Position numbers and translations under genes: made by a program. From Rhodospirillaceae bacterium (GTDB lineage Bacteria; Pseudomonadota; Alphaproteobacteria; Rhodospirillales; Rhodospirillaceae), in assembly GCA_028822445.1 (NCBI GenBank), contig JAPKDQ010000002.1:434001-498000 (forward strand): 64,000 bases of DNA. The letters are read 5' to 3'. Positions 59,439-64,000 of the stretch are shown here, piece by piece (the stretch's first letter is position 1; every line of letters starts with the position of its first letter). The notes below the pieces were generated by a model. That model did no database searches, was not told where the DNA came from, and saw only the letters and a list, made by a program, of their open reading frames with translations.

Positions 59439-59465
59439 AGGCACTTCGAGTGCCTGGGCATGCCC
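59439..59465 (+). promoter_or_regulatory. Structured leader ahead of rpmI
   Basis: A perfect 7-base hairpin (aggcact-tcg-agtgcct) is directly followed by gggcatgccc, a second palindrome. In E. coli, L20 represses rpmI-rplT by binding the leader, so a similar role is possible; that is inference from position. Confidence 0.45.
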
Positions 59466-59503
59466 ATCCGTCATCATAAGAACTCTAATTCGAGGGACCA
59501 AAA

Positions 59504-59710
59504 ATGCCCAAAATGAAGACGAAAAGCTCCACAAAACGGCGCTTCCGCACGACTGGATCTGGAAAACTTAAAGGTAACTTTGCCTATAAGAGCCACTGCT
59601 TAGGATCCAAATCTCAGAAAATGAAACGTAAGGCGAGGGGTTCTTTCCTCTTGGCGGCTTCCGATGCCAAGATTGTTAAGAAGTTTCTGCCCTATGGCAC
59701 ATCGTCGTAA
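59504..59710 (+). CDS. rpmI: Large ribosomal subunit protein L35
   Basis: This 68-residue basic protein begins MPKMKTKSSTKRRFRTTGSG and has the typical LKGNFAYKSHCL segment. It lies 12 bases before rplT. The ATG follows GAGGGA. Confidence 0.97.
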   Translation: MPKMKTKSSTKRRFRTTGSGKLKGNFAYKSHCLGSKSQKMKRKARGSFLLAASDAKIVKKFLPYGTSS

Positions 59711-59722
59711 CGGAGCTCAGCT

Positions 59723-60079
59723 ATGTCACGTGTAAAAAGGGGTGTGACCACTCACGCCCGTCATAAAAAAGTTCTTACGGCGGCCAAGGGCTACCGAGGA
59801 CGTAATTCGAAGAACTTCCGTATTGCCAAACAGAAGGTCGAGAAGGGGCTGCAATATGCCTATCGCGACCGTCGGGCGAAGAAGCGTACTTTCCGCGCTC
59901 TATGGATCCAGCGTATTAATGCTGGTGTAAGAGAGCACGGCATTACGTACTCCCGATTTATGGACGGGCTAAGGAAGTCCGGTGTCGAGCTTGACCGTAA
60001 GGTGCTGGCCGATATTGCTCTTCGTGAGCCCGAAACTTTTGCGAGTCTGGTTAAGCAGGCTCAGTCGGCGCTCGGATAA
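59723..60079 (+). CDS. rplT: Large ribosomal subunit protein L20
   Basis: L20 is needed early in 50S assembly and regulates its own operon in many bacteria. The opening [18 protein letters not shown], the RNA-binding [16 protein letters not shown] and the globular [16 protein letters not shown] are diagnostic. Length 118. Confidence 0.97.
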   Translation: MSRVKRGVTTHARHKKVLTAAKGYRGRNSKNFRIAKQKVEKGLQYAYRDRRAKKRTFRALWIQRINAGVREHGITYSRFMDGLRKSGVELDRKVLADIALREPETFASLVKQAQSALG

Positions 60080-60135
60080 GGCTGCAGGTGCTCGGGTAGA
60101 GAGCGCCTGTTACCCCACAAGAGGATTGTCTCTGA

Positions 60136-60161
60136 GGGGGCCACCAAGAGGGTCGGCCCCC
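60136..60161 (+). promoter_or_regulatory. GC-rich hairpin between rplT and pheS
   Basis: Arms gggggcc and ggccccc flank a 12-base loop, 41 bases before pheS. There is no T tract, so attenuation of a classical type is not shown. Confidence 0.4.
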
Positions 60162-60202
60162 AATCGCTATGGACCTATATCAGTTCGAAACGAGACAGAG
60201 AC

Positions 60203-61279
60203 ATGGACCAACTTGAACAGCTAAGAGAAGAGCTTCTAGCCGAAGTCGCTAATGCGTCCGACTCGGTATCGCTTGACGCTGTAAGGGTGAGTGCGCTCGG
60301 CAAGAAAGGCCGCGTGACGGCGATGATGAAGGGTTTGGGGGGGATGGACCCTGAGGCCCGCAAGGCTACCGGCCAAGCTCTCAATGTTCTCAAGGGCGAA
60401 ATTTCAAATGCTCTAGAGGCGCGAAAAACCCTTCTAGAAGAAAACGAAATATCGGTGCGGCTGGCCGAAGAGACCATTGATGTTTCACTACCGGTAAGGC
60501 CAGAGCAAGAAGGTCTCCTACATCCGATCAGTCAAACGATTGAAGAGGTCGCGGAAATTTTTGCGCCGATGGGATTCGAGGTGGCTGAAGGGCCTGACAT
60601 CGAAGACGATTTCCATAATTTTACTGCCTTGAATTTTCCACCTGATCATCCAGCGCGCGAGATGCACGACACGTTCTTTTTGCCGCTCAAGGAAGACGGA
60701 ACACGTCATCTGTTGCGGACACACACATCTCCCGTGCAAGTGCGCGTTATGCAAAATACAAAGCCGCCTATTCGCATTCTTGCACCGGGTAGAACATATC
60801 GCTGTGACTACGATATCACCCACACCCCGATGTTCCATCAGGTCGAAGGTTTGGTGATTGATAAAGCGGTTCATATGGGCCACTTGAAGAGTTGCATCAT
60901 TGAATTCGTCAAAGCGTATTTTGAGGTTGAAAATCTTCCGATCCGTTTCCGTCCGTCTTATTTTCCGTTTACGGAACCTTCAGCAGAGGTTGATATCGGC
61001 TGCTCGCGAGAAAATGGTGAACTGAAAATCGGCGCGGGAGCCGACTGGCTGGAGATTCTAGGATGCGGAATGGTGCATCCCAATGTTCTTCGCTCAAGTG
61101 GAATCGATCCTGATGAGTACCAAGGTTTTGCGTTCGGCCTGGGTGTCGAGCGTATCGCCATGCTCAAGTATGGCATCCCCGACCTCAGGACGTTCTTTGA
61201 CAGTGATTTGCGCTGGCTGCGCCATTATGGCTTTGCCGCGCTAGACGTACCGACCCTTGCTGGAGGGTTAAGTCGATGA
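60203..61279 (+). CDS. pheS: Phenylalanyl-tRNA synthetase alpha subunit
   Basis: PheS holds the class II catalytic core of the alpha2-beta2 enzyme. The N-terminal coiled-coil ([16 protein letters not shown]) contacts tRNA. Motif 2 is in [11 protein letters not shown] and [23 protein letters not shown]; motif 3 is in [22 protein letters not shown]. Length 358. It overlaps pheT by 4 bases (ATGA), giving balanced expression. Confidence 0.97.
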   Translation: MDQLEQLREELLAEVANASDSVSLDAVRVSALGKKGRVTAMMKGLGGMDPEARKATGQALNVLKGEISNALEARKTLLEENEISVRLAEETIDVSLPVRPEQEGLLHPISQTIEEVAEIFAPMGFEVAEGPDIEDDFHNFTALNFPPDHPAREMHDTFFLPLKEDGTRHLLRTHTSPVQVRVMQNTKPPIRILAPGRTYRCDYDITHTPMFHQVEGLVIDKAVHMGHLKSCIIEFVKAYFEVENLPIRFRPSYFPFTEPSAEVDIGCSRENGELKIGAGADWLEILGCGMVHPNVLRSSGIDPDEYQGFAFGLGVERIAMLKYGIPDLRTFFDSDLRWLRHYGFAALDVPTLAGGLSR

Positions 61280-63681
61280 AATTCACGCTCTCCTGGCTAA
61301 AAGACCACCTGGATACAGATGCTGACGTAAAGACAATTTCTGAAACGCTAACGGCGGTCGGTCTGGAAGTTGATGGAATTGAAGATCCGACCGCAGCCTT
61401 ATCGGCCTTTGTGGTCGCGGAAATCGTGAGCGCTGAAAAGCATCCCGATGCTGACCGTCTTAAGCTCTGCCAGGTTTCTACAGGTACGGAAACGTTCCAG
61501 GTTGTCTGTGGAGCGCCAAATGCGCGAGCAGGACTTAAGGGGGTGCTTGCGCGCCCTGGAGACGTTATTCCCGCGTCAGGCGCTGTTCTCAAGACTGGTA
61601 AGATCCGAGGTGCGGAAAGCCAGGGCATGATGTGTTCCGCCCGTGAGCTCAAGCTTGGTGAAGATCATGAGGGCATCATCGAGCTTGGCTCTGATGCAGT
61701 CGTGGGAACGCCTGCTGCTGACGCCTTAGCGCTGGAACCTGTGATAGATATTGCTTTGACGCCCAATCGTGTTGATGCCCTAGGTGTGCGTGGTGTTGCC
61801 CGTGACTTGGCAGCAGCGGGCCTGGGGACAATGAAGTTGATTGATGCAGCGCCAGTTTCTGGTGGATTTGATAGTAAGACGTCCGTTGCGATGGGCCTAC
61901 CAGATGATAAGGCGCATCTGTGTCCGCACTTCGTTGGCCGAACAATATCGGGTCTGACAAATTGTGAGAGCCCTCAGTGGCTGAAAGACCGCCTAACAGC
62001 GATTGGCTTGCGGCCTGTGTCTGCGCTCGTCGACGTTACCCAATACATCAATATTGACCTTGGTCGACCGCTTCACGCATTCGATACAGCAAAATTGACC
62101 GGCAACGTCGGCCCAAGGCTAGCGGCAAGCGGCGAAAAGATTCTAGCCCTTAATGGGGTAGAGTATGAGTTGACTGATGCGACACTTGTCGTCGCTGATG
62201 ATAGCGGCCCGCAGGCGATTGCGGGTGTGATGGGCGGAAAGCCCTCAAGCTGTAACGAAGACACGACGGAAGTATTTCTTGAATCCGCGTTGTTTGATGC
62301 CATTACGGTTGCCAATACGGGGCGGGCGCTGGGCATCGTGTCTGATGCGCGATACTGCTTTGAGCGCGGCGTAGACCCTGCGTCTACGCTTAACGGGGCT
62401 GAAATTGCGACCCGGATGATTCTTGATATATGTGGCGGTGAGGCATCTCACCTTGTCATTGGTGGCGCAGCGCCACTTGCTGGTGACGTCGTATCCTTTA
62501 GACCTCACCGTGTGGCACAGCTTGGCGGCGTGTTGCTCTCATCAGCCGAAATTCAAGGCATTCTTGAGCGCCTTGGTTTCCATGTCGACAGTGCGAACTC
62601 AGAAACGTGGACGGTTCAAGCGCCAACTTGGCGTCGAGATGTTGAAGGTGAACATGATTTGGTCGAAGAGGTGCTTCGAATAAACGGGTACGATGAAATC
62701 CCCGTCGAGCCTCTTCCTAGGCCGCCCACTACTAAACCGGCGTTTACAGATGATCAGCGCGGTACCCGCGTGGTTCGACGGACGCTCGCCGGTCGCGGCT
62801 TATTTGAAACCACAACGTGGTCTTTCCTCGCGTCAGCTCATGCAGACTTGTTCTTGGGTGAGGGGCAACTCGTCACGCTGCAGAATCCGATTAGTAGCGA
62901 CCTGGATGCTATGCGCCCGTCCCTTCTGCCAAACCTTATCGCGGCTGCGGGGCGTAATGCGGCCCGTGCCATGCCAGATGTCGCTTTGTTTGAGATTGGC
63001 CCGCGTTTTGAAGGCGGGGGGCCCGGAGAGCAAACGCTAGTCGCCGGTGGAATTAGAGCTGGACGAAGCGCACCCCGTCATTGGAATTCACAATCAGTGA
63101 CTGTGAGCGTCTTTGAGGCGAAGGCGGATGCAATCGCGGCGATTAGATCGGTCGGTGTGCCGACAGGTCGTCTGCAAGTCGTGACTGGCTCTAAGACACC
63201 AGATTGGTATCACCCTGGTCAGTCCGGAACACTTTGTTTGGGCCCAAATGTTCTGGCAGAATTCGGTGTCCTTCATCCCTTCACACTAAAGGGTTTAGAT
63301 GTTGATGGTCCGGTTGTCGGCTTCGAAGTATTCTTGGACCGCCTTCCAAAACGCAAACGTAAATCTGGCCCGGCGCGCTCGAAGTTCTCACCATCTTCAT
63401 TCCAGCCTGTCGAGCGTGACTTCGCATTTCTATTAAATGACGACGTGGCCGTTGATGACATGATTCGGGCCGTGATCGCCGCCGACAAGGCTCTGATTGC
63501 GTCTGTAGATCTCTTTGACGTCTATGTAGGAGATAAGGTCGAGCCTGGTAAGAAGTCTGTTGCGCTGTCGGTTAGGCTTGAGCCGATAGAGGCCACGCTG
63601 ACAGACAAAGAAATTGAAGATGTATCCCAACGGATTGTAGCCGCGGTTGATAAGGCCGTCGGCGGCCAGTTGCGAACGTAA
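61276..63681 (+). CDS. pheT: Phenylalanyl-tRNA synthetase beta subunit
   Basis: The beta subunit, 801 residues, supports tRNA binding and editing. Domains in order: N-terminal [18 protein letters not shown]; tRNA-binding fold with [21 protein letters not shown]3/B4 editing domain with [20 protein letters not shown] and GVMGG; B5 domain; catalytic-like domain ([16 protein letters not shown]); and the C-terminal FDX-ACB domain ([16 protein letters not shown]). No splits or missing parts. Confidence 0.97.
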   Translation: MKFTLSWLKDHLDTDADVKTISETLTAVGLEVDGIEDPTAALSAFVVAEIVSAEKHPDADRLKLCQVSTGTETFQVVCGAPNARAGLKGVLARPGDVIPASGAVLKTGKIRGAESQGMMCSARELKLGEDHEGIIELGSDAVVGTPAADALALEPVIDIALTPNRVDALGVRGVARDLAAAGLGTMKLIDAAPVSGGFDSKTSVAMGLPDDKAHLCPHFVGRTISGLTNCESPQWLKDRLTAIGLRPVSALVDVTQYINIDLGRPLHAFDTAKLTGNVGPRLAASGEKILALNGVEYELTDATLVVADDSGPQAIAGVMGGKPSSCNEDTTEVFLESALFDAITVANTGRALGIVSDARYCFERGVDPASTLNGAEIATRMILDICGGEASHLVIGGAAPLAGDVVSFRPHRVAQLGGVLLSSAEIQGILERLGFHVDSANSETWTVQAPTWRRDVEGEHDLVEEVLRINGYDEIPVEPLPRPPTTKPAFTDDQRGTRVVRRTLAGRGLFETTTWSFLASAHADLFLGEGQLVTLQNPISSDLDAMRPSLLPNLIAAAGRNAARAMPDVALFEIGPRFEGGGPGEQTLVAGGIRAGRSAPRHWNSQSVTVSVFEAKADAIAAIRSVGVPTGRLQVVTGSKTPDWYHPGQSGTLCLGPNVLAEFGVLHPFTLKGLDVDGPVVGFEVFLDRLPKRKRKSGPARSKFSPSSFQPVERDFAFLLNDDVAVDDMIRAVIAADKALIASVDLFDVYVGDKVEPGKKSVALSVRLEPIEATLTDKEIEDVSQRIVAAVDKAVGGQLRT

Positions 63682-63700
63682 TTAGAGCTGCTGGAACCCA

Positions 63701-64000
63701 ATGACCGACACCGCGCTTATTCGTAACTTTGCGATCATTGCTCATATTGATCACGGAAAATCGACACTCGCTGACCGTTTGATCCAGTTTTGTGACGGAT
63801 TGGCTGATAGGGAAATGAAGGAACAGGTCCTTGATAATATGGACTTGGAACGCGAGCGTGGGATTACGATCAAAGCGCAAACCGTTCGTCTATCTTACAA
63901 GGCCAAAGATGGAACCGTTTATCAGCTTAATCTCGTGGATACACCAGGACATGTTGATTTTGCCTATGAAGTAAGCCGGTCTCTCCGTGCCTGTGAAGGC
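63701..64000 (+). CDS. lepA: Elongation factor 4, N-terminal part
   Basis: The first 100 codons of LepA, a translational GTPase. Visible are [27 protein letters not shown] (G1), the switch [11 protein letters not shown] (G2) and DTPGHVDF (G3). The ATG starts 19 bases after pheT. The gene continues beyond the window edge, which is the only reason it is short. Confidence 0.96.
   Translation, partial: MTDTALIRNFAIIAHIDHGKSTLADRLIQFCDGLADREMKEQVLDNMDLERERGITIKAQTVRLSYKAKDGTVYQLNLVDTPGHVDFAYEVSRSLRACEG

Noticed and set aside
60136-60161. Terminator or phenylalanine attenuator before pheS
   Set aside because: The hairpin has no T tract and I see no Phe-rich leader peptide.

Overview
The window is one contiguous stretch of an alphaproteobacterial chromosome. 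The evidence is the gene order sdhAB-zapE-mdh-sucCD-(insert)-sucAB-lpd, the block rplU-rpmA-obgE-proB-proA-nadD-rsfS-rlmH, and the translation block thrS-infC-rpmI-rplT-pheST-lepA, together with Kdo-type lipopolysaccharide synthesis (kdsB) and an LDH-like malate dehydrogenase. A free-living Rhodospirillales-like heterotroph is the best guess; the genus cannot be told from this stretch. The large conserved genes all read through without breaks, so frameshifts in small spacer ORFs are more likely real decay than poor sequence. One exception is a G-run at the start of rsfS.

Layout. 1-7 kb: end of the succinate dehydrogenase operon, a small lipoprotein, the ZapE ATPase, malate dehydrogenase and both succinyl-CoA synthetase subunits. 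7-9.8 kb: an insertion into the usual TCA cluster (MBL-fold hydrolase, small ORFs, isochorismatase-like hydrolase, a frameshifted small gene). 9.8-16.3 kb: the 2-oxoglutarate dehydrogenase complex (sucA, sucB, lpdA) with a family 2 glycosyltransferase behind it. 16.4-19.5 kb: two tandem oligopeptide-type binding proteins without permeases. 19.5-23.2 kb: an outer-membrane-type protein, a coupled DUF6502/DUF5666 lipoprotein pair, and a regulatory spacer with two related palindromes. 23.3-36.2 kb: accessory genes (mnmC, a tandem alpha/beta-hydrolase protein lacking its catalytic residues, a CurA-like reductase, an AI-2E family permease, a TRAP transporter, a methyltransferase and FAD oxidoreductase pair, a double cupin). 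36.3-42.5 kb: tRNA-Ser(CGA) and the ribosome, proline and NAD block. 42.5-46.7 kb: nudC, pheA, kdsB, cytochrome c, hisN. 46.7-52.6 kb: a full YejABEF-type peptide ABC transporter. 52.6-56.5 kb: GST, TPR protein, alpha/beta hydrolase, family 4 glycosyltransferase. 56.7-64 kb: thrS through lepA, cut by the window edge.

How it fits together. Central carbon genes cover the oxidative TCA half-cycle from 2-oxoglutarate to oxaloacetate except fumarase. Several uptake systems for peptides and organic acids (two orphan binding proteins, TRAP, Yej) suit a heterotroph living on dissolved organic matter. I found no phage, transposon, CRISPR array or recognised defence system. The least explained items are the palindrome-controlled DUF6502/DUF5666 locus, the doubly inactive tandem hydrolase, the membrane-tethered YejA-type binding protein, and several coupled micro-ORFs.
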